A stretch of 64,000 nt of DNA. Source: Arthrobacter sp. StoSoilB5 (GTDB taxonomy: Bacteria > Actinomycetota > Actinomycetes > Actinomycetales > Micrococcaceae). This document shows positions 33,972-41,798 of this stretch, in pieces. The position numbers and the translations under genes are program-made. The DNA lies in contig NZ_AP024646.1 in NCBI RefSeq assembly GCF_019977235.1, positions 744,001 through 808,000 on the forward strand, written 5' to 3'. Positions within the stretch are counted from its first letter, which is position 1. Each line of letters begins with the position of its first letter. The notes under the pieces are model-generated. The model was not told the DNA's origin. It did no database searches and saw only the letters and a program-made list of their open reading frames with translations.

Positions 33972-35282
33972 CTACTTTTGGGCTGCCAGTTGGTTGATCT
34001 TCTCTGCCGCGCCCTTGAACGAGGTGTCAATGCTCTCGTTGCCGAAGATCACTGACTTGGCGTAGGCGGTGCGGAAGGTGGACCAGATTTCTACCGAGTT
34101 GGCCACGTTGGGGACCTCCACGGTGTGCGCGGCCTGCTCGGCAAACCGCTCATAGGCAGGGTTTTTCGCGAAGTAGTCAGGGTAGGTTGCCGTCAAGTCC
34201 TTGCGCATGGGCATCTGACCGCTAACGGCCAGCAGCTTGCCGTCCTGTTCCTGGCTGGTGGCGAATTTCATGACCTCCCAGGCCGTGCCTTGGTTCTTGC
34301 AGGCTGAGTACATTGCCACATTCTTGGCGTCGGAGAAAGTGTAACCGTCAGCCTGGGCCTTGGAACCTGGGATTGGTGCGGTACCCCAGTTGACCTTGCC
34401 TTTGTAGTAGTTGATGGCCCAGGGCCCTGCCATGGCGATGGCCGCTTTACCCTCGCCGAAGGAATCACCTTGGTAGACCTCGCTTGAGGCCAGTTTTTCC
34501 TTATAGAGGGTCTCAAACATGCCGGCAACCTGCTTACCTGATTCGTTGTCGAAGGTGGCTTTACCGTCCTTCACCAATGGGGTGCCCCCGGAATTGGCGG
34601 CGTAGAACGGGTAGAAATCGAACCAGGATTGGAAGAAGTCGCTTGCCGGGGACGGCCAGACGGCATTGGCTACTGATCCGGACTTGACCAGAGTGCGGGC
34701 GGTGTCCAGGAACTCGTCCTGTGTGGCCAGCTTAGGGTTTTCCGGGTCCAGCCCGGCCTTCTGGAAAATGTCCTTGTTATAGAAGAGGACCACGGGGTTG
34801 GACTTCCACGGCAACTGGTACATCTTGCCATCGGTTGACTTGTATTGCTCTGCCAGGTCTCCTATGCGCTCCTTGATGTACTGCGCGGCGTCGGGGAACT
34901 TGTCCAGTGCCACCAGTCCGCCTTGTTTCTGGAATTGCGGCACTGCCACCGGGGCGGTGTTGAAGACCAGGCACGGCGCATTGCCCGCTGTGATGGCCGC
35001 TCCGATGACTTCCTCGGAGGACTTTCCGGCCGGGATTTCCTGGGCGTCGATTTTTTCGTCGGGGTGGGCGGAATTCCACGACTCCACCATGGCCTTGCCC
35101 CACTTCACCTCGAACTCGTTGTTTGAGTACCAGATCTTGATGGGGCCTTTGGCCGCGGTTGCAGCGTCAGCGGTGGTGGTGGTGCTGCCGCTTCCTCCGC
35201 CGCCGCAAGCCGCCAGCGTGGCACCCAATACTGCCATCGCAGCCATGGACACGATTCGTGTCGAAGTAAGTCCGTGCTTCAT
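33972..35282 (-). CDS. Sugar ABC transporter substrate-binding lipoprotein
   Basis: 436 residues. A lipoprotein signal ends in LAACGGGGSG, with Cys26 as the lipid anchor. The mature part is a cluster-B-type (maltose-binding-like) protein: IKIWYSNNEFEVKWGKAMVE, YQLPWKSNPVVLFYNKDIFQ, and AMAGPWAINYY. GAGGAG lies upstream of the ATG. First gene of the importer operon, downstream of lacI. The bound sugar is unknown; GH130 in the operon suggests a manno-oligosaccharide. Confidence 0.93.
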   Translation of the reverse strand: MKHGLTSTRIVSMAAMAVLGATLAACGGGGSGSTTTTADAATAAKGPIKIWYSNNEFEVKWGKAMVESWNSAHPDEKIDAQEIPAGKSSEEVIGAAITAGNAPCLVFNTAPVAVPQFQKQGGLVALDKFPDAAQYIKERIGDLAEQYKSTDGKMYQLPWKSNPVVLFYNKDIFQKAGLDPENPKLATQDEFLDTARTLVKSGSVANAVWPSPASDFFQSWFDFYPFYAANSGGTPLVKDGKATFDNESGKQVAGMFETLYKEKLASSEVYQGDSFGEGKAAIAMAGPWAINYYKGKVNWGTAPIPGSKAQADGYTFSDAKNVAMYSACKNQGTAWEVMKFATSQEQDGKLLAVSGQMPMRKDLTATYPDYFAKNPAYERFAEQAAHTVEVPNVANSVEIWSTFRTAYAKSVIFGNESIDTSFKGAAEKINQLAAQK

Positions 35283-35489
35283 TGCAACTCCTCATTGAAG
35301 GTAATTGATGCGTGGTGGAGCGTTGGTACTTGTGATGGTCCGTTGCGGCGGTCATGACGGCGGTCATGGCGCAGGACACGGGAATGCATGGCCACGCGCT
35401 GTCACCCATGGGTGGCAGCAGCGAGGCGCGTTACAGCGGCATTGCTGGAACTTCTTTGTTGATCCGGCTGGCCTGGCCTGGTCGGTCAG
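35283..35489. promoter_or_regulatory. Gap between lacI-type regulator and the importer operon
   Basis: 207 bp without a gene; it must hold the importer promoter. CGGCGGTCATG occurs twice in a row (near 35345-35367). GTCAGTCAGTCAGCC followed by GGGCTGACTG near 35484-35508 makes a hairpin at the end of the regulator gene. No copy of the AACCGGTT operator seen upstream of the regulator is present here. Confidence 0.4.
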
Positions 35490-36509
35490 TCAGTCAGCCG
35501 GGCTGACTGGGCCGGTAGAGCCACGGATAAGCAGCCGTGGGGCTTGCAAGAGAATGTCTTCGGCGGGGGTTCCGTTGAGCCGATTGAGCAGCAGCTGTGC
35601 TGCCGTCTGCCCCCACAAAAGCGGATCGGTCGAGATGGTGGTCAGCGGGGGGTTCAAGTACTGCGTGATCTCGGTGTTGTCGTAGCCAGTGACGGACAAG
35701 TCTTCCGGCACATTGAATCCTCGCGTTTGGGCAAGTGATTGTCCGGCGATGGCCATGAGGTCGTTGGCGTAAACGATGGCCGTGGGCCGGTTCGGGCGGC
35801 TGAGTAAAGATTCTGTGGCGGCTGCTCCGCCTGCTGCCGTGAAATCGGCCTCGATAAACAGGTCCGTTCCGAGTCCAGCTGATTCGAGCGTTCGTGCCCA
35901 CGCGCCGTGGCGGCTTCGGCTGTGGACGTAGGGCTGGGGCCCGCCCACGTGGGCGATTCGAGTATGTCCCAGAGAGATCAGGTGCTTGACGGCGGACGTG
36001 ATGCCATCGGTATCGTCCATGCAGACCGCGGGGAAAGGTGAGCGCGTGTCCGGCCGATTGAGTGTGACAGCGGGCAGTTCCAGCTCGCCGAGCAGGGCGA
36101 TGCGGGAATCGTTGTTCCGCATGTCGGTGAGGATGACGCCGTCCACGCGACCATCCTCTACGAGCTTTCTGTAGCTTTTCTCTTCTGCCTCGGGGCCGGA
36201 AGCGATGGACAGGACCAACGTGTATTCATGCCGGACCAGGGTGGTTTCGATGCCAGCTATGAAGGCCGGAAAGAAGGGGTCCGTGCTGAGCAGTTTCGCA
36301 TCACGTGCCACCACGAGTCCCAAGGCATAAGCCTTGGAGGAGGACAGTCCCTTGGCCCGGAGACTTGGTTTCCAGCCCAGTTCCTTGGCAACTTGGAGGA
36401 TCCGCGTCCGCGTGCCTTCGCTGACGCCCGGCTGGCCATTCAGCGCGTAGGAAACAGCACCCTTGCTCACGCCTGCTGCATTCGCGACGTCGTTGATGGT
36501 AACGGCCAT
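35490..36509 (-). CDS. LacI family transcriptional regulator
   Basis: 339 residues. The N-terminal LacI HTH is complete: MAVTINDVANAAGVSKGAVS then YALNGQPGVSEGTRTRI, with the hinge helix PSLRAKGLSSSKAYALGLVV. The periplasmic-binding-like effector domain follows, including VDGVILTDMRN and SVTGYDNTEITQYLNPPLTT. GGGGAG precedes the ATG. It lies upstream of the importer/GH130 operon on the same strand and most likely represses it; two AACCGGTT-type sites precede its own gene, so it is probably autoregulated. Confidence 0.92.
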   Translation of the reverse strand: MAVTINDVANAAGVSKGAVSYALNGQPGVSEGTRTRILQVAKELGWKPSLRAKGLSSSKAYALGLVVARDAKLLSTDPFFPAFIAGIETTLVRHEYTLVLSIASGPEAEEKSYRKLVEDGRVDGVILTDMRNNDSRIALLGELELPAVTLNRPDTRSPFPAVCMDDTDGITSAVKHLISLGHTRIAHVGGPQPYVHSRSRHGAWARTLESAGLGTDLFIEADFTAAGGAAATESLLSRPNRPTAIVYANDLMAIAGQSLAQTRGFNVPEDLSVTGYDNTEITQYLNPPLTTISTDPLLWGQTAAQLLLNRLNGTPAEDILLQAPRLLIRGSTGPVSPAD

Positions 36510-36546
36510 GACTCCCCAATTTACGAGCAGTGATCCCGATCACTTG

Positions 36547-36583
36547 ACCGGTTCAGTTGTTGGTAAGTAAACCGGTTCAGTTG
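36547..36583. promoter_or_regulatory. Twin LacI-type operators
   Basis: ACCGGTTCAGTTG is present at 36547-36559 and exactly repeated at 36571-36583, 24 bp apart. Each contains the central CCGG palindrome; the second reads AAACCGGTTC, close to the usual LacI-family core AACCGGTT. The site lies 38 bp upstream of the regulator's start codon. Confidence 0.65.
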
Positions 36584-36634
36584 ACCTATGTCAAGCAGGA
36601 TGAGGCGGGGCTTATTGCACGCTGGTGCGACGTG

Positions 36635-37537
36635 TCACTTCGGAACGGGGCAACGACGCGGGCAAGGGCCACGCTCCAGTGTTGCCCGGAGTTCCGCGAT
36701 GGGGATGCGCCCCGTCACGAGATCGCGCGCCAGGCGCGCGATACCCCGCAGGTCAGCCGCAGCGGTCCGTACGACGTCGATATTTGGGTCGGGATTGTCG
36801 GTCCAGTCGACGGGGACTTCGTGAATGCGCAGGCCGCAGCGCTCAGCGATAACCAGGAGTTCGGTATCGAAAAACCACGAGTCGTCCCTAACGTGCGGCA
36901 GGATCCGATGGGCTACATCCGCGCGGATGGCTTTGAAACCGCACTGGGCGTCGGAGAATCGGGCGCCCAAGACCAGATGCAGCAGGATGTTGTAGCCGCG
37001 GGAAACCAAGGTGCTTCGGCGACCACCAATCGCATTGGAAGTCCGGGCTAGCCGTGTGCCAATGGCAAGATCCGAATGGCCGGAAATTACTGGTGCCAGC
37101 AGGGGAGCCACCGCGGCAAGGTCGATGGACATGCCGGCTTCGACGTAGGCCAGCACAGGTGAGGGTGAATGGAGCCAGACATGGCGGATCGCATTTCCCC
37201 GCCCTCGTTCCTGGAAGCGCAGGACCTTCAGGCTCGGGAGTTCGCGGGCCAGCCGTTCGGCAATTCTCAATGTGGTGTCAGTACTGGCGTTGTCGGCCAC
37301 AGTGATCTGGAAGCTGTAAGGCAACGAGTCCACGAGATGCGCGTGCAGCCGGCGCAGGCTCCACTCGATGTGGCCTTCCTCGTTGAAGACGGGAACCGCG
37401 ACGTCAAGGACGGGAACTGTTCCCCGGATGTTCACGGGAGACCGCCGCGACCGCTGTTGAGGCACGGCTGAAGCACCACAGTGCCCAGCGTGTGCAGCGT
37501 GCTGCACTGCGTTGCCCGCTGGATCTATGAGCGTCAT
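36635..37537 (-). CDS. GT2 glycosyltransferase of the dolichyl-phosphate-mannose synthase type with altered DxD motif
   Basis: 300 residues from the ATG at 37537 (start uncertain; an in-frame ATG also lies at 37633). The GT-A start is LDVAVPVFNEEGHIEWSLRR, followed by ITVADNASTDTTLRIAERLA and FQERGRGNAIRHVW. Where relatives have MDxDLSTD, this protein reads YVEAGMSIDL, so the metal-binding DxD is changed to E-A-G. The rest is conserved (GARFSDAQCGFKAIRADVA, DDSWFFDTELLVIAERCGLR). It may be inactive or use a different metal site. No C-terminal membrane helices are seen. No GtrA-like partner is adjacent. Confidence 0.83.
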   Translation of the reverse strand: MTLIDPAGNAVQHAAHAGHCGASAVPQQRSRRSPVNIRGTVPVLDVAVPVFNEEGHIEWSLRRLHAHLVDSLPYSFQITVADNASTDTTLRIAERLARELPSLKVLRFQERGRGNAIRHVWLHSPSPVLAYVEAGMSIDLAAVAPLLAPVISGHSDLAIGTRLARTSNAIGGRRSTLVSRGYNILLHLVLGARFSDAQCGFKAIRADVAHRILPHVRDDSWFFDTELLVIAERCGLRIHEVPVDWTDNPDPNIDVVRTAAADLRGIARLARDLVTGRIPIAELRATLERGPCPRRCPVPK

Positions 37538-37596
37538 GCATCCAGCATGCGGCCAGGGATTATGAGGGCCATAGGCAGCCGCTGTGATGTGACTGT

Positions 37597-37630
37597 GAAA
37601 CGTGGAAAGCCTTGAAACGTGGAAAGCCTT
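37597..37630. repeat. Perfect 17-bp tandem repeat
   Basis: GAAACGTGGAAAGCCTT at 37597-37613 is repeated at 37614-37630; a weaker similar stretch (CAAACGGGGAAACGGCCT) follows. It lies upstream of the GT2 gene in a gap of about 240 bp that otherwise contains only the transglycosylase terminator. Confidence 0.9.
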
Positions 37631-37736
37631 CAAACGGGGAAACGGCCTGAACCGCGAAAACCGCCCCGGTTCCTGCCGGTCGCTTCAATAAACACTGCGA
37701 ACGGCGGAAACGGGGCGGCAATCAGGCCCTGCACGA

Positions 37737-37760
37737 TTGAGCCCGCTGGGGTGGGCTCAA
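37737..37760 (-). terminator. Terminator-like hairpin after the transglycosylase gene
   Basis: TTGAGCCC (37737-37744) and GGGCTCAA (37753-37760) form a perfect 8-bp stem with an 8-base loop, about 20 bases past the stop codon at 37780. No long U-run follows. Confidence 0.55.
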
Positions 37761-37779
37761 GCCTGCTTCAGGGTTTGGC

Positions 37780-38592
37780 TTAGTACCAGTTGTTGGCCAA
37801 GTGGAAGGCAAGGGCGGCCGAGGGGGAGCCGTAGCGTTCCTTGATGTAGTTCAGGCCCCACTTGATCTGGGTCTGGTAGTTGGTCTCCCAGTCAGCGCCG
37901 GCAGTCGCCATCTTGGAAGCCGGCAATGACTGCACGATTCCGTAGGCGCCACTGGAGGCGTTGGTCGCGGTGGTCCGCCAGTTGGATTCCTTCTCCCACA
38001 GCGTGTTCAGCGCAGTCATTTCGCCCGGACCCCAGCCGTAGTTGGCGAGGATGCTGGCGGCGTACGCCTTGGCAGCTGCGGGATCGTCCACTGCCTTGGG
38101 GGCAGCTGCGGCGGCTGCGGCTGCAGCAGCGGCGGCATCTGCAGCCTGCTTGGCGGCTGCGTCAGCGGCAGCCTTCTCGGCGGCGGCTTGTGCGGCCGCT
38201 GCCTGGTCCGCGGCAGCCTTCTCAGCGGCGGCCTTCTCGGCGGCGGCTTGTGCGGCCGCTGCCTGGTCTGCGGCGGCCCTATCGGCGGCGCCCTTCTTGG
38301 CGGCAGCATCCAAGGAAGCTGAGATTTCCGCTGATTTGTTGCTGACCTGGGCGGTAGCCTGCGTCTCGGACGCCTGGCTCGTTTCCGGGAGGTTGAACGC
38401 AGCGTTTGCGGCCTGGCCGAGCGAGGCGACGCCCAAGGCGGCGGCAACGACTCCTGCAACAACGGACATCCGCTGCCCGGTCTTGCCACGGCGTGCAGCG
38501 TTCTTCAGAACGGTTTGCGACTTGGTCAGGGGAGCATTGTGTTCGTCACGGTGACGCGCGGAAGGGCGCGTCTGATCGTTGAATTCAGACAT
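37780..38592 (-). CDS. Secreted lytic transglycosylase-like protein with Ala-rich coiled coil
   Basis: 270 residues. A basic head (1-40) and membrane-spanning signal (about 43-65) are followed by an Ala/Glu/Lys-rich repeat region (about 85-165) built from units like AAADQAAAAQAAAEKAAAEK, likely a helical spacer. The C-terminal domain (about 170-270) has WEKESNWRTTATNASSGAYG, with Glu202 at the position of the transglycosylase catalytic acid, and NYIKERYGSPSAALAFH. It should cleave peptidoglycan outside the cell. A ydaO-type cyclic-di-AMP riboswitch occupies its leader, linking wall lysis to this second messenger. Confidence 0.87.
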   Translation of the reverse strand: MSEFNDQTRPSARHRDEHNAPLTKSQTVLKNAARRGKTGQRMSVVAGVVAAALGVASLGQAANAAFNLPETSQASETQATAQVSNKSAEISASLDAAAKKGAADRAAADQAAAAQAAAEKAAAEKAAADQAAAAQAAAEKAAADAAAKQAADAAAAAAAAAAAAPKAVDDPAAAKAYAASILANYGWGPGEMTALNTLWEKESNWRTTATNASSGAYGIVQSLPASKMATAGADWETNYQTQIKWGLNYIKERYGSPSAALAFHLANNWY

Positions 38593-38604
38593 GTGTGATT
38601 ACCT

Positions 38605-38775
38605 CTCAGCGCCTGCGGAGTTAGCTGTCGGGTTCGGATGAGGTCATCCGGCCGCGCGCGTAGCTGCGGCTTCACCCCAAGGGCAAGGAAAATACTGTGC
38701 CCGGAGACTCTGGGTCCCCCGTCTCTGCCTCGAATGAGAACGGAACTCCGGGAAGTGGCAGAGCTCGGCGCATCC
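38605..38775 (-). promoter_or_regulatory. Cyclic di-AMP riboswitch (ydaO/yuaA type)
   Basis: Read on the minus strand, the leader has the ydaO core blocks in order: GGCAGAG stem strand, GACGGGGGACCCA, then GGGGTGAAGCCGC, and finally CCGACAGCTAACTCCGCAGGCG. The GCGCC/GGCGC pair (38767-38771 with 38609-38613) closes it as P1, and CTCTGCC/GGCAGAG (38757-38763 with 38723-38729) forms an internal stem. It ends about 13 bases before the transglycosylase start codon, which has GAGAGG. In actinobacteria this class commonly precedes cell-wall hydrolase genes and turns them off on c-di-AMP binding. Confidence 0.9.
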
Positions 38776-38890
38776 CGGGTGTGGGGCCAGTTAGGGGCGA
38801 CCCACCCTTTCGACGGTACAGGAGGTTTCGGCTTAAGTCACATTTAGGTAACAGAGATCACGATCACGGCGCGTCATGTTGCCCGATTCG

Positions 38891-40384
38891 TTATGCGCGT
38901 TCGTTTGAAACTGAGGGAAGCCGGAGGGCGAACTCAGTGCGTCCCGGCTTGGACGTAACTTCCACGCTTCCGCCGTGCGCTTGAACGATCGATTCGACAA
39001 TGGACAAGCCCAATCCGGAGGTCCCCTCAGAGCCCGATCTTGCGGCGTCAGCCCGGGCAAATCGCGAGAAAATACGGCCTTGGAATTCGGGCGGAATGCC
39101 AGGCCCATCGTCAGTGACGGTGACCACCGCACTACCGTCAGCAGAGAGCATGACGCCTGTGACTACCGTGGTGCCGGGATCTGTGTGCTTGCGTGCGTTG
39201 GACAGCAGATTGGCCAACACTTGATGCAGTTGGGTTGCGTCACCGCGCACCGTAATCGGTTCGTCAGGGAGCTGGAGCTTCCAGATATGGTCCGGTGCCA
39301 TCACCTTTTCGTCGCTGACGGTCTCGATCACCAGCTGCGTCAGGTCCACATCCGTGACCTTCAACGGCTGGCCTTCGTCCAGGCGCGCCAACAGAAGCAG
39401 GTCCTCCACTAGCGTGGTCATCCGTTCCGATTGGCTCTGGACGCGTGCCAAGGATTTTCGTCCATCGTCGGTGAAGTTCTCGGTCATGCGTAGCAACTCT
39501 GTGTAGCCGCGGATGGCGGTCAGTGGCGTCCGGAGTTCGTGGGACGCGTCGGCCACAAATTGTCGGACCTTGGTTTCGCTTTCCTGCCGGGCTGCCAGCG
39601 CCCTGGCAACGTTGTTGAGCATTTGGTTCAAAGCGTGGCCAACGCTGCCCACTTCCGTTCCCGGATGGGAGGCCGACGGCGGTACGCGCACCGCAAGTGC
39701 CACGTCACCGGCGTCGAGGGGCAGCCGCGAGACTTTCGTCGCGACTTCCGAAAGCTGCTCCAGGGGCCGCATGGTCCTACGGATAATGACGGTACCCGCG
39801 AGTCCGATCAGTACCAGGCCGCCAAGAGAAACAAACACCATGGTCCATACCAGCGATGCCTCGGCGTTTTGCTTGTCAGCCAACGGCAGTCCCGTCACGA
39901 TCACGTCGCCGTAGGCGGTCTCAACGGCCACCAGCCGGTAGTCGCCATTGGACAATGAGCGGTCCACAGGCAGATTGCCGCGGGGGAGTGACAGCAGGAC
40001 CTGCTTGTCTTCGGCCGAGAGTGCGGCGCGCCGTCCGTTGGCATCTATGAGGCCCGAGTTGATGACGGTGGAACCATCGATCCTCGCGTTGAGGGTCCCG
40101 GCACCTTGGCCGCGGGCCTCCAGGGGATCTGGCCGGCCGCTTGAAGGAAAGTTCGACGGCGGCCTGCCGAAGTCATTCGCGCGGCTGGACGCCTGCTCCA
40201 ACTGCTTATCGAGTTGCTTGTTGAAGTACATGTCCATGGAGGCATAGCTGACCACCCCGACTGCACCACAAATCGCCACCAGCAATGCCATTGCCACCAG
40301 GACCAGTCGCGTGCGCAGATGCCAGGTAGAGGGATTGAACCAGCTCCGCTGGGTCTTGCGGGCTACTCCTGAAAGGGTGGACAA
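38891..40384 (-). CDS. Sensor histidine kinase
   Basis: 497 residues. TM1 (about 26-48) and TM2 (about 179-201) flank an extracellular sensor region of about 130 residues. HAMP follows (IRRTMRPLEQLSEVATKVSR). HisKA carries FVADASHELRTPLTAIRGYT with His282. The ATPase domain has LHQVLANLLSNARKHTD (N box), VTDDGPGIP (G1), FSRFARADAARSG (F box) and SGLGLSIVESI (G2). The response regulator gene ends 3 bp before its start, so both are one operon. It resembles the TrcS/MprB-like group; the signal is unknown. Confidence 0.94.
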   Translation of the reverse strand: MSTLSGVARKTQRSWFNPSTWHLRTRLVLVAMALLVAICGAVGVVSYASMDMYFNKQLDKQLEQASSRANDFGRPPSNFPSSGRPDPLEARGQGAGTLNARIDGSTVINSGLIDANGRRAALSAEDKQVLLSLPRGNLPVDRSLSNGDYRLVAVETAYGDVIVTGLPLADKQNAEASLVWTMVFVSLGGLVLIGLAGTVIIRRTMRPLEQLSEVATKVSRLPLDAGDVALAVRVPPSASHPGTEVGSVGHALNQMLNNVARALAARQESETKVRQFVADASHELRTPLTAIRGYTELLRMTENFTDDGRKSLARVQSQSERMTTLVEDLLLLARLDEGQPLKVTDVDLTQLVIETVSDEKVMAPDHIWKLQLPDEPITVRGDATQLHQVLANLLSNARKHTDPGTTVVTGVMLSADGSAVVTVTDDGPGIPPEFQGRIFSRFARADAARSGSEGTSGLGLSIVESIVQAHGGSVEVTSKPGRTEFALRLPSVSNERA

Positions 40385-40387
40385 GGT

Positions 40388-41128
40388 TCAGTCCGCAGGC
40401 TTGATGACGTAGCCGGCCCCGCGGATGGTGTGGATCATCGGGGGGTGGTTGGCTTCGATTTTCTTGCGCAGGTAGGAAATGTACAGTTCCACGATGTTGG
40501 CCTGCCCGCCGAAGTCGTAGTCCCAGACGCGGTCCAGGATCTGTGCCTTGCTGACCACGCGCTTGGGGTTCTCCATGAGGTAACGAAGCAGCTCAAACTG
40601 CGTTGCCGTGAGCTGGATGTCCTCGCCGGCGCGGGAAACTTCGCGTGTATCCACGTTCAGGGTGAGATCGCCCACCACCAGTTCGGCGGTGTCCATGGCG
40701 GCTACGCCTGATCGTTGGACGAGCCTGTGCAGGCGCAGGAGGACCTCCTCCATGCTGAAGGGCTTGGTGACGTAGTCGTCGCCGCCGGCGGCAAGGCCTA
40801 CGATGCGGTCCTGGACAGCATCCTTGGCTGTGAGGAACAGCGCAGGTACTTCGGGCGCGAAGGCGCGTATCCGGTTGAGGACCTCCACACCGTCAAATCC
40901 CGGAAGCATGACATCCAGCACCAGCACGTCAGGGCGGAAGTCCTTGGCAATCTTCACGGCTTCTGGTCCGTCGGCAGCTACCGCCACGGACCAGCCTGCC
41001 ATGCGCAAACCCATGCTCATGAGTTCGGCAAGGCTGGGTTCGTCGTCCACTACCAGGGCTCGGATTGGGGAGCCGTCCGGGTGGGAGAGCTGGGGAAGGT
41101 TGTTGGTCATGGAGTGCGAGGAGGCCAT
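40388..41128 (-). CDS. OmpR/PhoP-family response regulator
   Basis: 246 residues from the ATG at 41128, which has GGAGAG 8 bases upstream; other in-frame starts are at 41143 and 41110. The receiver has the acidic pair VVDDEPS (Asp28/29), the phosphoacceptor Asp72 in LVLDVMLPGFDG and the lysine in TKPFSMEE. The C-terminal winged helix has LTATQFELLRYLMENPKRVV and VELYISYLRKKI, ending IHTIRGAGYVIKP. Paired with the histidine kinase downstream. Similar to TrcR/PhoP. Confidence 0.95.
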   Translation of the reverse strand: MASSHSMTNNLPQLSHPDGSPIRALVVDDEPSLAELMSMGLRMAGWSVAVAADGPEAVKIAKDFRPDVLVLDVMLPGFDGVEVLNRIRAFAPEVPALFLTAKDAVQDRIVGLAAGGDDYVTKPFSMEEVLLRLHRLVQRSGVAAMDTAELVVGDLTLNVDTREVSRAGEDIQLTATQFELLRYLMENPKRVVSKAQILDRVWDYDFGGQANIVELYISYLRKKIEANHPPMIHTIRGAGYVIKPAD

Positions 41129-41798
41129 GTGACAACTCTCCATTCTGCTGGTTTGCCGAGGCTTTGGCAGTCCTGTGAGGACGCTGTGAGATCAACACTA
41201 GCTACGTGGGAGTTAGGTGGCAGGAGTTCGTGGACCCTGGGCAGGCCCATACAGACTGTTTCTACGGCTTGTAGCAGATTTTGGAGCAAAAATTCGAGAT
41301 CGGACCGGCTTGCGATTGGACAGCAAGTGTTTCAGATCTTGAGATTCCGTCCTTCTGTGCCGAATGGGAATCGGGGAGGACATCATGCCTTATCGGCCGA
41401 AGAAAATTCACCATATACCGAATATTTCTCGTCGAGACCGAATGAAATGACGTTCATTTTCAACGAGGGAAGAATTGTGATCTGCGGCACAATAGACCCT
41501 CTTGTCTCAAAATGTGGACGGTTTGGCGCTTTGTTACTTGCGTGTTGCCATTGTTACGTTGCACACTTCCAATGTGAACAAGAACTCAACAGCACCTGCA
41601 GCCGCAGCAATCTGGTCCAGCACACCCGCTGGCGACGAGACCCGCTGTTGTCGAATGCAAGCCTAACTTTCCACCCCAAAGAAGTTTCAGGCATTCGCCC
41701 CCTAGCCCAGCGTTGGGCGCCCTTCCCCAAACTCATTGCGGGGACAACCAGCATTCGAAGCCGCGATGACGGCTATTCACTTTTGAGGTAATCACTCC
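41129..41798. other. 670-bp gene-free region with CRP-like site before the winged-helix gene
   Basis: This unusually long gap is AT-richer than its surroundings. It holds the promoter of the two-component operon on the left and a long leader of the winged-helix gene on the right. Visible structures are an inverted repeat AATGAA/TTCATT (near 41443-41460) and a CRP-like site (41476-41491). A 30-codon GTG frame (41574-41666) has Cys-Cys near its end but no ribosome site. I see no riboswitch class that I recognise. Confidence 0.5.
41476..41491. promoter_or_regulatory. CRP/GlxR-like binding site
   Basis: TGTGA-TCTGCG-GCACA matches the CRP consensus TGTGA-N6-TCACA at 9 of 10 positions. It lies about 310 bp before the winged-helix gene, so control of that gene depends on where its transcript begins. 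Confidence 0.45.

Noticed and set aside
35340..35370. Repeated CGGCGGTCATG in the importer gap as an operator
   Set aside because: It is a short imperfect GC-rich duplication without symmetry and does not match the AACCGGTT boxes.
37780..38592. Ala-rich repeat region as a possible CRISPR-like or satellite array
   Set aside because: The repetition is coding (Ala/Glu/Lys helix) with irregular units; there are no spacers. No CRISPR array was seen anywhere in the window.
41574..41666. 30-codon GTG frame with Cys-Cys near the end, a possible leader peptide
   Set aside because: No ribosome site or well-spaced promoter, and no cysteine-related gene follows.
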